The notes beneath the pieces were generated by a model. That model saw nothing but the letters and a program-made list of their open reading frames with translations. It did no database searches and was not told the origin of the DNA. Shown one piece after another: positions 1 through 9,166 of a stretch of 64,000 nt of DNA. Origin of the DNA: Cristatella mucedo (taxonomy: Eukaryota > Bryozoa > Phylactolaemata > Cristatellidae). The stretch is taken from contig WPIO01000202.1 in the NCBI GenBank assembly GCA_009760855.2, positions 1-64,000 on the forward strand, read 5' to 3'. The first letter of the stretch is position 1. Each line of letters starts with the position of its first letter. The position numbers were made by a program, and so were the translations under genes.

Positions 1-278
1 TTTGAATTCTCAATACTTCTATTCAACTTTATTTCTAAAAATTTAGCTGCTATTGGCTCGAATACTTTTCCAAACATCATCTGAGGAAACTTCATCGGTT
101 GAGAGTTAGCAATATATTTTTTTAGTTTTCTATTTGAAATTAATTCAATGTCACAATCAATTTGAGAGCCAAATACCATATCATTACCTAAAACTGAATA
201 CACTTCCGACCCTCCAATATTTAACTTTATAGACTTCTTCAACTCATCAGACCTCTGAATAAAATTTGTTTTTTGCAT
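1..278 (-). CDS. Unknown viral protein, N-terminal part, runs off the left edge
   Basis: An uninterrupted reading frame starts with ATG at 276-278 and stays open for about 92 codons to the edge. The start is chosen because it is the first ATG after the capsid gene stop and an AT-rich box (CTAAATATA) directly precedes it. The protein begins MQKTNFIQRSDELKKSIKLN and is mixed in charge, with no membrane segment or recognisable motif in the visible part. It lies directly downstream of the major capsid gene with a short gap and the same orientation, so it may be another structural or maturation protein. I do not recognise the family and assign no function. Confidence 0.6.
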   Translation of the reverse strand, partial: MQKTNFIQRSDELKKSIKLNIGGSEVYSVLGNDMVFGSQIDCDIELISNRKLKKYIANSQPMKFPQMMFGKVFEPIAAKFLEIKLNRSIENS

Positions 279-302
279 TATATTTAGTTGTTATGATGTT
301 TA

Positions 303-1841
303 TTAAAAATCTTTTCCTTCGTAAACCATAGTACCCTTGACACAAGTGAAATTAGAACCCGAGCCATTGGAAGTTAGTTCAGCAGTATTCTCACAAATAG
401 ATATGTAATGAACTATAATACCACTAGCTGGAATAGCACTGCTATTGAACTCAATGGTCACATCAAGTGATGTTGTTACTCTAAGAGATTCATCATTGTA
501 TTGGAGATCAATAACGTGAATTGGATAAAGTGATAACCACTCATTATAACTAAAACCAATGGGTTCAACAATTTCATTAATACCGATATACTGCTTTCTA
601 AAATTTAAGAAATCATTGTAAGATTGAAAACACCTTCCTTTTTTAAACTCACACTCTCTCAAAATAATGGGATATCTAGTTGAACCATGAGCATATAAGT
701 AAACACCCTTAATATCACAATGATTGTAAGTACAGGGGTTACCAGTGTAACTATCATATTTATTTTGGTTTTGAGCCGCAACAATCAACCATCTAACTTT
801 ATCAATGTTATTTTGAACTGATAGATTTCTAGTGTATCTAGTTCCTTGGTTGAGACTTGTTAAAGTTATACAATCATGTCGCCTAACTCTATAGTTTAGT
901 TTTATTTTACTTGCTTTTCCACTTGAAAATTCAGCAAGTGATCTTTGTATACTTTCTTTTGGTTCTACACATGGAACAACTAGTCTCATTTTTGACATAG
1001 CAACCCTGAAAGTGGTATAAGCACCATCGTTTGCAGCACCTGTAAAAGTAGCATTTGGTGCTTTAGTTGTAATAGTATTTGTAGTTGTACCAGCCGCCGC
1101 CGAATCTCCAGTTAAGATAAAGTTTTTATCATCTCCTCCAACCCTAGTAAGTTCAAGAGTAAAAGGAATATTATAAAGGATTTTATTCATATCAGCACAA
1201 AAACCAGAAAGTCTTGCGAGTGGTATTCCAATAGTGAATGATCCAACGTCTCCATCTGCTTCAGTGGTATTGTTTATAAGGCCTCTTCTGTAAATGAAGC
1301 CGTTGTTTGAGGTTGATGCTTTAGAAGCCTCGGGGCTAGTATATGACCCAAGATTTGAAGTCAAATCACCCAATTCATTTGCCTCATCCTTCTTCCAGCC
1401 AGTTGCAGGTCCTTCAGTTCTATTATAATTATTTGGATAACATAGAAGCCCCATAATTGTTGAAACAGTTCCAACAGCTTCTCTTAATGGAAGACTTTCA
1501 ATTTCTTCAGCACCAAGCCTAATCCTCATGCTACTAAACAACCATGCTCCAGAGTTATTAACTAGTCCTAAAGCAAGCTGTCTTTTAAGTGTTGTGCGCG
1601 GATCAGTTAGAGTTGCTGGTGTACCACAAACCCTTCCTTCAACTAAAAGATAACCACCGGATAAAACAAAACACAATTTTTGTTCACCTAATATTGAGAA
1701 TGTAAGCAATTTATTGTCATTTTTATCATCTTCTCTTACACCAGATGGATAAAACTCTCTGAACTGATAGTTTTTAAGTTTATAATCAGGGAAATCGGAG
1801 TATCCAAGTTCAGTTATAGTACTAATATCCGCGTTTGTCAT
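303..1841 (-). CDS. Candidate double-jelly-roll major capsid protein, intact
   Basis: This is an open frame of 512 residues from the ATG at 1839-1841. An in-frame GTG farther upstream at 1901 would add 20 residues, but ATG is preferred because TATATAG lies a few bases before it. Length, position next to a coiled-coil virion-like gene and beta-rich composition fit a double-jelly-roll major capsid protein as in Polintons and PLVs. Mid-protein (about residues 205-245) has an IPLARLSGFCADMNKILYN stretch followed by a hydrophobic ELTRVGGDDK segment; an IPL...FGF-D...Y...L-L-R pattern is typical of this capsid group in my knowledge. The second half contains beta-type segments up to a VHYISICENTAEL end. 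It is the longest viral frame and has no stop or frameshift, unlike most neighbours. The fold is inferred; a structure prediction would decide it. Confidence 0.75.
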   Translation of the reverse strand: MTNADISTITELGYSDFPDYKLKNYQFREFYPSGVREDDKNDNKLLTFSILGEQKLCFVLSGGYLLVEGRVCGTPATLTDPRTTLKRQLALGLVNNSGAWLFSSMRIRLGAEEIESLPLREAVGTVSTIMGLLCYPNNYNRTEGPATGWKKDEANELGDLTSNLGSYTSPEASKASTSNNGFIYRRGLINNTTEADGDVGSFTIGIPLARLSGFCADMNKILYNIPFTLELTRVGGDDKNFILTGDSAAAGTTTNTITTKAPNATFTGAANDGAYTTFRVAMSKMRLVVPCVEPKESIQRSLAEFSSGKASKIKLNYRVRRHDCITLTSLNQGTRYTRNLSVQNNIDKVRWLIVAAQNQNKYDSYTGNPCTYNHCDIKGVYLYAHGSTRYPIILRECEFKKGRCFQSYNDFLNFRKQYIGINEIVEPIGFSYNEWLSLYPIHVIDLQYNDESLRVTTSLDVTIEFNSSAIPASGIIVHYISICENTAELTSNGSGSNFTCVKGTMVYEGKDF

Positions 1842-1848
1842 TCTTTCT

Positions 1849-1855
1849 CTATATA
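1849..1855 (-). promoter_or_regulatory. TATATAG start-proximal motif of the capsid gene
   Basis: TATATAGAGAAAGA immediately precedes the capsid ATG. The same core occurs before most genes of the element. Confidence 0.5.
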
Positions 1856-1869
1856 AAAAAACTAAAAAT

Positions 1870-2453
1870 TTATTTACTTTGAATATATAAACCAGCACCA
1901 ATCTTTTTCTTTATACTTCCACGATATCCATCACTTCTCTGAGGAGTACAAGTATCAACAGTTCTATCTTTTACTACTTTATCAATTTCTTTATATGTTT
2001 TTGGATCTTTCTCTTTAAGAGCTTCTGAATAGTCTACTTCCTCATCTTTAATTTGTATCTTTTTTTTAGTGTTTGGTTTAAGTTTCTCAAGCATTGCACG
2101 TTTAATCTCTAGATCCATTTCTTTCATCTTTCTATCATAATCTTCTTCTTTTTTCGTTTCTCAATTTCATACTCTTGTTCTTTCTTTCTCTTTTCCTCTT
2201 CAAGTTTATCATCCATTTCTTTTCGTTTATTAGCGTATTCTTGATCTATTTTTTCCTTTTTAGTATGTAGTTCAGTAAGTTTCTATGCTTGATGCATTTC
2301 AATTCCTTTATTAGCAATGTTCATACTTAATCCAGTTAATCCAGTTAAAACAGGTGTTACTTTACCAACACCGTCGAGTACTTTATCTAAAACTCCAGAC
2401 CCATGATACTTTCCTCTAGTATTTACATGTCCAATCCTTCCATAGCTCCCCAT
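1870..2453 (-). pseudogene. Basic coiled-coil virion-like protein, broken
   Basis: Coding sequence starts at the ATG at 2451-2453 after a TATAGAAGA box and reads toward 1870. The N-terminal third is glycine-rich and starts MGSYGRIGHVNTRGKYHGSG. The rest is a Lys/Glu-rich helix that looks like a coiled coil. Two breaks are visible: an amber TAG at 2283-2285, and a one-base frameshift in the A-rich run near 2140-2156. The intact product would have been about 190 residues. Its place beside the major capsid gene, small size and basic character suggest a minor virion or cement protein comparable to adenovirus pVI or core proteins, but this is inference from position and composition only. Confidence 0.6.
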
Positions 2454-2457
2454 TCTT

Positions 2458-2462
2458 CTATA
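2458..2462 (-). promoter_or_regulatory. TATAG motif before the coiled-coil gene
   Basis: AGTATAGAAGA directly precedes the ATG at 2451-2453. Confidence 0.4.
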
Positions 2463-3323
2463 CTATTTTGAAATTTCTATTGTAGCTATAACATCATTAA
2501 TAGCGTCGAGTTTGTTTCCATTTTGATCTGTTAAAGTAATCATAAAACTACTTTTTCCTTCTATATTACCCCTTGTTGGTAGATACATTACATTTGGAAT
2601 ATGTAAATCAACTTTCTCACCTGCTGATATATCCTTTGCATCAATAGTATATAAAGATGAAGATTGTTCTAAAAATCCTTTTCTTCTCTCTAGATAATTA
2701 AGATTAGGATTAACTATGTCACAATCAACACTGATCCATTCAATGTCATTGAAGTTAGAGGATTTCATTTTATTCCATGCTGTGTAAGTTCCGGCGAAGT
2801 AATGTGATTTTTCATCTTTTTTATCTTCTTCTCTTCCATCACCATAATCGTAATCAGGGGCGTATGTTCCTTGTTCCTTTGTATTAAAGCCAAGAGTATC
2901 TTCAATGTTATGAATAACACCAGATATATCACTTGCTAGTAAAACAATGTATTCACTCACTACTTTCATAACTATTTTATCACCTTCACCAACACTAAAA
3001 ATAATTCCAGTACTATTTCTTCTACTAGAATCATAAAATGATCCAGCACCATCTAATCCTCTATTTAATGCTGCAACAAGTCTAGTAGGATCATAATAAC
3101 CTGGAGGAACAGAAACGGAAAAGCTACTCGCTGATGAAGAGCGAGCTTTAAACCAAAGCGTATCGTTTTCAAGAGCAACAATTTTTACAATGCTTTTATA
3201 TGTGTAAGTAAATTATATTCTTCGTAACCCAACTTTTGTATACCCAGATTTAAGACCAAGCATTATTAGTGGATAATTAGTTTTATAATCTTTGTTTGAA
3301 GCTCCTAACAATTTAATCTTCAT
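2463..3323 (-). pseudogene. Tandem paralogue A, candidate penton or spike protein, one stop
   Basis: The frame starts at the ATG at 3321-3323 and ends at 2463, about 286 codons, broken only by a TAA at 3213-3215. At the aligned place paralogue B has a glutamate codon, so a single G to T change explains the stop. Shared blocks with paralogue B include VGLRRI near the start, WISVDC in the middle, and RRKGFLEQSSSLY and HIPNVMYLPT in the last third. The C-terminus has TLTDQNGNKLDA. A C-terminal T-DQ-G-L-D/F-G block is common in invertebrate PLV-type minor structural proteins as I know them. A penton or vertex role is inferred from copy number, size and position beside the capsid genes. Confidence 0.65.
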
Positions 3324-3327
3324 TTTC

Positions 3328-3332
3328 CTATA
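3328..3332 (-). promoter_or_regulatory. TATAG motif before paralogue A
   Basis: CAAATATAGGAAA directly precedes the ATG. It lies inside the last codons of paralogue B. Confidence 0.45.
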
Positions 3333-3475
3333 TTTGTTTTACTTTTTTCTATACTATCTACTATACTTGTTTTACTTTTTTCTATACTATCTACTATACT
3401 TGTTTTACTTTTTTCTATACTATCTTCTATACTTGTTTTACTTTTTTCTATACTATCTTCTATACTTGATTTACC
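3331..3475 (-). repeat. 33-bp in-frame minisatellite (11-residue repeats)
   Basis: Four to five copies of a 33-bp unit with few differences. On the minus strand it is in frame with paralogue B and gives SIEDSIEKSKT-like units at the protein end. The unit length is a multiple of three, so copy number can change without breaking the frame. Confidence 0.85.
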
Positions 3476-4390
3476 TTTTCTAATAACTATTGTAAACACA
3501 ATATCTGTAATTGTATTAAGCTTATTTCCATTTTGATCTGTTAATGTAACTTCAATACCACCTTATAGTGATATATCACTACTTGTTGGTAGATACATTA
3601 CATTTGGAATATGTAAATCAACTTTTTGACCAGGAGAAATATCATCGGTATCAATAACGTATAAAGATGAAGATTGTTCTAAAAACCCTTTTCTTCTCTC
3701 TATATAATTAAGTTTTTTATAAACCAAATCACAATCAACGCTTATCCATTTTACACCACTGTTATCAGGTTGAATCATTTTGTTCCATGCTTTATAAGTT
3801 CCAGAAAAATACATAGCTTTTTCAACTGCCTCATATCGTGTTCCACCAACCATGTCTCTGTCAAACGTTCCTTGTTCGTTTGAGTTAAAGCCTAGGGTAT
3901 CTCCGATGCTATAAAACTCAGGTTTTTTTCAATGAAAGAGTTGGCTCCAAGAAAAACAACGCTATCACCAGCTACTTGCATAACTATTTTATCATCTGTA
4001 TCAACACTAAATCTTATTCTATTTCCAGCTCTTCCATTATATAACGCCGATGATGCAGAACCAGGATCCTTCTTCTTAAGTGCTAAAGCTGCGTTTAAAG
4101 CAAGAACAATCTTATTAGTATCATAAGTTCCTGAAGTTTTAGAAGTACCATTTGCTTCTTTTCCAAAATCAATTTCAATATATTGAGGATTACCAACATC
4201 TCCAAGAGAAAACTTAAACCAAAGTCTGTCATTTACACTCCTAAAGATATTTGATATAGCCCTGTTTACATATGTAAATTCTATTCTTCTTAAACCAACT
4301 TCATTGTATCCAGATTTTTCTCCTAAATTAATCGGAGGATATAATGTTTTGTAATCTGAAGAAGAAGTACCCGTTAATCTTACTGTCATC

Positions 4391-4396
4391 CTTATA
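4391..4396 (-). promoter_or_regulatory. TATAAG motif before paralogue B
   Basis: AATATAAGG directly precedes the ATG at 4387-4389. The TAA stop of paralogue C at 4397-4399 abuts it. Confidence 0.4.
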
Positions 4397-5255
4397 TTAT
4401 ATTTCAATAATTTCTATGACAACAGCAATTTGTTCACCACCAAAATCTAAAAGCTTCATGTTCTGATCAGTAATTTCAACAGTTATATCACTAATAGTTT
4501 CAGTAGAAATGTTGTGGTATTCAGGCGTGTTTGGTTCGTAAACCATTGTATCCCATGGGTAAAAGTCAAAACCAAAACTTCTTAAAGCTTGAGTTTGATT
4601 TCCATTTATAAAACTTGTTCCAGGAGCAACTAGATTACAATTAACAAGAACGAGTTTTACATCTGCAGTACTTACATGTTCCTCTGAATAAAACTTTTTA
4701 TTTGGAGTGCAAACAGTGGGAGTAATATTTGTATATGACTCTGAAAACTTGGTATCCGTTGTGTAAGCAGGTTTAGTAAAACCAAGCACTGTAGAAAAAG
4801 AAGATTTATTTGCAATAAAACTCCATCCAACAGGCATACTAATCCTTGAGTGTGCAGTACCAGTATCAACACCAACTGTAAACTTATCAGTTGTAGATCC
4901 TCTTTGAGTAATGAAATTATTAATCCTATCAACAATACCAGTGTTTAAGTCATCACTATCAACCGCATAAATTCCTGGTTCTATAGTTACAGTTTGTTCT
5001 GAACTACCAGCATTTCTATAAACAAAAGTATTATTGGAAGTAGTAATATTTTATATGGAATTGATTCCAACAAACTTCTTAAAACAAACTTTTAGGTTTT
5101 TGTTTCTAAATAAAATAGGATTGTTAACACGAAGACTAAGTGGATTAGAATTTCCAATAATATTGAACACATACCCTTCTTTACTCGCTTGACTACTTTT
5201 TCTAATAACTTCAACATTCTTAAGTATGTTTTGTAATACCTAAAAGATCACTCAT
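4397..5255 (-). pseudogene. Tandem paralogue C, diverged, frameshift and stop
   Basis: The gene starts at the ATG at 5253-5255 (MSDLLGITK) and ends at 4397, spanning about 286 codons, the same length as paralogue A. A one-base frameshift occurs about nine codons in (near 5228-5235), and a TAA at 5051-5053 interrupts the frame once more. Sequence is more distant from A and B, but the order of blocks is shared: a VNCNLV segment where A and B have VDCD, and a C-terminal VEITDQNMKLLDFGGEQIAV block corresponding to their TDQNGNKL ends. Equal length, shared block order and tandem position support one ancestral gene copied twice. A structural role is likely; the exact role is inferred. Confidence 0.6.
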
Positions 5256-5258
5256 TTT

Positions 5259-5265
5259 CTATATA
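5259..5265 (-). promoter_or_regulatory. TATATAG motif before paralogue C, contains upstream stop codon
   Basis: AATATATAGAAA directly precedes the ATG at 5253-5255. Its TAG is also the stop codon of the upstream accessory gene. Confidence 0.5.
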
Positions 5266-5867
5266 TTAAAAAATAGATTATTTATTTTTGCAACGTAAGA
5301 CTTTGGTGCTTTCCTAGATCTAGCTAAATAATCTACAGCAGCACTTATTGAATTTACAACTCCTTTATTTCCAGCAGCAAGCTCTCTCAACCATAAATCA
5401 ATCTTACTAATCACTTCCTTATCACTATTAACAAACACTGGAACGATTTTTAATCCTTCTCCTGATTTAGGAATCACTGATTTTATATGGTCAAGAATAC
5501 TTTGTTGTTTTAAACTTCTTTTTTTTTCTTCTATATTCTCTAATTCTTCTTTGATATTATAAATACTCTCTAAAAAATTATTTTCTGTAATTTTCTTTAT
5601 ATCTTTTTTCATTTTGGATGACATTCTTCCTGTTTTAGGTCTAATGCTAATTTCAAATAATTTTTGTCTACTATCCCAGGGGTGTTCAATAACTGTAGGT
5701 AAAGTATCTTCTATAGCAGTTGTAAATTGAGGTGTGTTAGGTTCTATAACACTTGCATCAGGTTCTATACTAGGTTCTATAACACTTACAGTTGGTGAAG
5801 CGGTTTTATTTTTTTTCCTTTTTTCTTTGGGGTACTTATAACAGGTTCTATACTAGGTTCTAAGCAA

Positions 5868-5945
5868 ATGTAAGGCGCCTAGAAAGAGATTAAGTTCTCT
5901 GAGGGCGCTTTATCAAGTGCAATATTATTATTATTATTATTATTA
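5868..5945 (+). mobile_element. 5'-truncated LINE-B tail inserted in a viral gene
   Basis: GCAAATGTAAGGCGCC, then AAAGAGATTAAGTTCTCTGA and a terminal ATT repeat match the 3' ends of the host LINE-B copies (for example 19,985-20,094). Flanking viral sequence resumes on both sides with the gene's own repeated pattern. Confidence 0.85.
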
Positions 5946-6350
5946 TAACACTTTCAGTTGGTAAAGCAGTTTTTTTTCTTCCTCTTTTCTTTGGGGTACT
6001 TATAGTGGGTGGTTCTTCAACTTTTTTTATAGATCATTTATTAATCTTTGGAGTACCAGTAGGTGGATTAACATCAAAACCTTCTGCCACTGTTTTTTGA
6101 GCACCGTCAAGAATTTCTCTTATTTCTGGATTAGCTGCGTGAGTCTTTGCTTGATTTATTCTGTTAATTGCTTTTTTAGGTTCACCAGATTTAATATCAG
6201 CAATTTCTTTTTTCAAAACCAAAGAAACATCTTGAGGTTCTTTAGGTTCTTTAGGTTTATGCTGTATCGCCTTTTCAATTAGTTTATTAGTCGCCATTTG
6301 TATTGCAAGTTTAAATCTCATTACTTTACGTTTATTAAAATCAGTCTCAC

Positions 6351-7253
6351 CTAAATCATTTTTGAACGCTCTAAAGCACGTTCATTTAGTTTATGTTCTA
6401 CTTGATCTCTAGCAGCAATCTCAGCTTCTATTCTCGCTATCTCTTCACTATTGTTAAGTATTGTCGCAACATTTAACTTCTCCAAATTACTATATAAGTC
6501 TTCTAAATCAAGAGCTTCTTGAACACTTCCTTCATACGGTCTATTTTTTCTTTGATACAACTTTCCATTAATCATTCCTTTCCTATTAAGTATTGAAAAT
6601 AGTTTTAGTTGTTTTCCTTCTTCATCAACAGACCGAAATCTTCCGTTGTTCTCAGTTTTAGTTAGATCTATAACACAATAACCAAATTATTTCCTTGTGC
6701 TAGAATCGATCCAATCTTTAAATTCTTTTTTACCTATATCATCAACATTAGACTCACGAATGTATTCTATATCAGTTTTATTTTGTTTAAAGATTACTAT
6801 AAAGTTTATGTTATTTCTTATATCTCTTCTAGGAATATTAGTAAATCCTTGAGCAAGATAAAATACATTCAATCCTTTATGTCTTCCCCTAGTAAAATAA
6901 TCTGATATGTTAGACTGATCCTCAGTCATCAAATCATCTAATACAACAACATTTTTACATTTCTTATACGAGTCGACATTTGGTATTTCATCCACTCCAT
7001 TAACCCAAACGTAAGCAGGGCTTTCTTTTGTCATTGAAATAAGTAAACGATACATCGGCTGAAACTTGGTGCAATAATAGTACAGATATCATACTTTAAT
7101 TTTCCTAAAAAATATCCAATTCATTACTAACTGTGTCTTACCACATCCACTAGGACCTAAAACCAATGCTCTAATTGGTTTTTTAGGTAGTGGTTCTTCA
7201 TGCCCAGTAGTAGTATCCTGTACACAATCAAAAGACCTAACTTTCAAAGACAT
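6351..7253 (-). pseudogene. A32-like FtsK/HerA packaging ATPase, two in-frame stops
   Basis: The frame runs from the ATG at 7251-7253 (MSLKVRSFD) to the TAG at 6351 and is interrupted by TGA at 7089-7091 and TAA at 6687-6689; all three open pieces are in the same frame. The Walker A loop is GPSGCGKT and the Walker B strand is NVVVLDDL. After it come FYLAQGF and PRRDIRNN, the sensor and arginine-rich block usual in genome-packaging ATPases of the PRD1-adenovirus lineage. The piece past the second stop begins FGYCVIDLTK...GRFRS, matching the usual C-terminal strand of this family, so the original enzyme extended through it. It would have pumped viral DNA into capsids. The extra C-terminal 90 residues are Glu-rich and may be a separate domain. 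The copy is not expected to be functional. Confidence 0.85.
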
Positions 7254-7254
7254 C

Positions 7255-7259
7255 CTATA
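7255..7259 (-). promoter_or_regulatory. TATAG motif before the packaging ATPase
   Basis: CATATAGG directly precedes the ATG at 7251-7253, which supports that start over a more upstream one in the same frame. Confidence 0.45.
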
Positions 7260-7303
7260 TGATGATGATAGTAATTTCAAGACATAGCAAAAACTTTTTA
7301 ATA

Positions 7304-8284
7304 TCACCGTGTTCTAACTTTCTTAATTAGACTAATCTCAATAACATCTAAAGGACTAGGTGTTCTAAATCCTGCGTAACTTAGTACAGGATAACTAAGA
7401 TCGAATGTTATTACTTTTGTATTCATTTCTTCAATGATAGCAAGGTTTTTTATAGAATTACTTAAAGTCAACATATAATCGCCTTCAACGCCTGAATAAG
7501 GTAAATTAAGTAAATTAGAAGGAAGAAAGTTTGGTGAATAGAATTTATGGTAGCAGTTAGTAATTAAATTATCGTATTCTTCAGACAACTTTTCCACTGT
7601 AATAGATATTGTTGATGTAATAGTTCTATAAGGTATTCTAGTCCTGTTATCGTCTTTTAGAACAAATGAATTATTTTCTGCTGTTCTTCCATAAACATTA
7701 TAATAAGTATCATAATTAACAATGTTAGTATTATCATTATTTATTCTATTGATATCTCTTATTTTTAGTGTTATCTTTGAGTATAGTGGTTTTTTTAAGT
7801 TAATGTCAGATAGTTTTGCTAAGGTTGTGGCAGTGGTGTTGTTAGATAGATTAATAACACTTTTAACTCCTATTCGTCCTTCTACTATTAATGACTCATG
7901 ATTAAAAAGTCTAATCGTTCTTAGAAACGATGTATAAGCTCTTTCTCTTGTGTATGAACAATCAGTTGTGTTATTAGCAATTAATATATCTACTTCTAGA
8001 GTTCCATCTATTACTTGTCCTCCTTCTGTTACAACCTTTGTATCAAGATACTGTTTTGTAGATAAATCTTTTTCATTCACTGGATAACTTATGTTTACAT
8101 ATTTCTTTGACCTAGCAGATAATTCTCCTCTTACAACATCATCAGAGTCTTTTCGAATATAATTATTATCTAAAAAGGTTTTACTTACAGCGTCTAATTC
8201 ACCAATAGTAGAACCAACGTTTGCTATTCCATTTTTACCAAGATTTAGAGTTCCATTCATTTCTAGTAATCTTCTGCTAATCAT
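7304..8284 (-). CDS. Fibre-like protein 1 with collar repeats, intact
   Basis: An intact frame of 326 residues from the ATG at 8282-8284. Residues 1-90 hold two collar-type repeats: GTLNLGKNGIANVGS...ELDAVSKTFLDNNYI and a second one with ISYPVNEKDLSTKQYLDTKV. The pattern L-x-NG-x-I-x-N-x-G-x-P-x-x-x-D-A-x-x-K-x-Y-x-D is the shaft repeat seen in many phage tail fibres. The remaining 230 residues are beta-rich with many Asn and Thr and end basic (ISLIKKVRTR), likely a distal head domain. It is one of four neighbouring genes sharing this repeat, so a receptor-binding spike role is plausible but inferred. No breaks are seen. Confidence 0.7.
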   Translation of the reverse strand: MISRRLLEMNGTLNLGKNGIANVGSTIGELDAVSKTFLDNNYIRKDSDDVVRGELSARSKKYVNISYPVNEKDLSTKQYLDTKVVTEGGQVIDGTLEVDILIANNTTDCSYTRERAYTSFLRTIRLFNHESLIVEGRIGVKSVINLSNNTTATTLAKLSDINLKKPLYSKITLKIRDINRINNDNTNIVNYDTYYNVYGRTAENNSFVLKDDNRTRIPYRTITSTISITVEKLSEEYDNLITNCYHKFYSPNFLPSNLLNLPYSGVEGDYMLTLSNSIKNLAIIEEMNTKVITFDLSYPVLSYAGFRTPSPLDVIEISLIKKVRTR

Positions 8285-8286
8285 TT

Positions 8287-9158
8287 TTACGTTGTTGCTA
8301 TATAAACAAATATATTTAATATTTTATCAAATAAGTTTGAACCAGATATAAAAGTTGACGATTGAACAAGTTTTTTATTTACATCAAGCACATAACCACC
8401 GTATAACTGGTCTTGTAATGGTACTAATGTTTCTGGAAGGGGTTGAAGTATACCTTTTTTCCAGGTGTATACTCATATAATGTTGTAACAACAAACAAAC
8501 CTCTTGGTGTGATAGTATCGGTTAAAGTGGAGATCCAACGACCGTTAATTGTTTTCCCATATAATTCTGTACTTAAAGACCCGTCTACTGTTGCTCTAAA
8601 ACGTATTACAGTAATATTTCCATCTGATATTCTATTTAGATAGCTAAAGTTTACACCATCAGTAGGATTAACAGGATCATTTTCTAAGAAGATAGAGTAC
8701 CCATTCATATCTAAATTTCCATTGAGAGTTCCACCTGCTAGTTTAAGGAAGTTAGAGTCCATATACGATTTATTTGGAATATCATTATCAGAAGTAGGAG
8801 GTCCTACAACACTTACATTTCTATTTACGGTTAGTGTTCCGTTGATGGTTCCACCAGTCTTCGATAATTTACTATCTGCATAGTCTTTAGTTGCAGCATC
8901 GCTAGGGTTTACAGGGTTTGCTAGTTCTATCAACTTATAGTTTTTCATATCGATACCTCCATCGGCAGTAGTTCCTCTTGATACTTTTGTAACGAAATTG
9001 GTATCTATATACTTTCTATTTACAGCATCTCCAAGATCAACAGGATCACCTAAATCCTTTATCAAATTTCCATTCATACTTAAACTACCTGTAAGTACAT
9101 CACCACTTTTTTTAATGTAATTTGTTATACCAATTCCTCTTCTTTTACGTCTAGACAT
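8287..9158 (-). pseudogene. Fibre-like protein 2 with four collar repeats, one frameshift
   Basis: The frame starts at the ATG at 9156-9158 and is open for 244 codons to 8424. A slip in the A6 run near 8457-8462 then moves it out of frame; the other frame stays open with protein-like sequence to a TAA at 8287-8289, four bases before the start of fibre gene 1. Residues about 20-165 contain four collar repeats, for example MNGNLIKDLGDPVDLGDAVN followed by RKYIDTNF, then versions with ELANPVNPSDAATKDYADSK and ENDPVNPTDG. The N-terminus MSRRKRRGIG is strongly basic and may anchor to the capsid. The C-terminal part is a separate beta-rich domain. A spike or fibre role is inferred from the phage-type repeats. 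Confidence 0.7.
8298..8304 (-). promoter_or_regulatory. TATATAG motif before fibre gene 1
   Basis: TATATAG lies 13 bases before the ATG at 8282-8284 and overlaps the last codons of fibre gene 2. Confidence 0.4.
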
Positions 9159-9161
9159 TTT

Positions 9162-9166
9162 CTATA
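9162..9166 (-). promoter_or_regulatory. TATAG motif before fibre gene 2, contains upstream stop codon
   Basis: GTATAGAAA directly precedes the ATG at 9156-9158. Its TAG is the stop codon of fibre gene 3. Confidence 0.5.

Larger units (their letters stand above)
3320..4389 (-). pseudogene. Tandem paralogue B with repeat tail, frameshift and stop
   Basis: Coding starts at the ATG at 4387-4389, after AATATAAGG and 7 bases past the stop of paralogue C. A frameshift lies in the A7 run at about 3926-3932, and an in-frame TAA sits at 3563-3565. Beyond that TAA the frame stays open, shows the TDQNGNKLNT block also found in paralogue A, then enters a lysine/serine-rich tail of 11-residue repeats. It ends with a TGA at 3320-3322 overlapping the ATG of paralogue A as ATGA. 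The overlap and the conserved post-stop sequence show that the original protein was longer than either open piece. Similarity to A is high over the central WISVDC and RRKGFLEQSSSLY blocks. Candidate penton or spike protein, by inference. Confidence 0.65.
5259..6321 (-). pseudogene. Lys/Pro-rich accessory virion-like protein, disrupted by a TE insertion
   Basis: Coding pieces run from an ATG at 6319-6321 (an ATG at residue 9 is an alternative start) to the TAG at 5259. The N-terminal piece is Lys-rich and helical. A TGA at 6034-6036 interrupts the frame, after which coding continues with a PKKRGRKK basic cluster resembling a nuclear localisation signal. A host retrotransposon tail is inserted at about 5868-5945. 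Past it come repeated IEPSIEP-type segments, a second basic cluster (KRKKNK) reached only after a frame change in the A runs at 5807-5833, and a C-terminal helical part with KKIDL and ARSRKAPKSY. I do not recognise the family. The basic clusters suggest nucleic-acid binding or a core protein. It could originally have been two genes. Confidence 0.45.

Noticed and set aside
3331-3475. CRISPR array
   Set aside because: The repeats are contiguous with no spacers and lie in frame in a viral gene.
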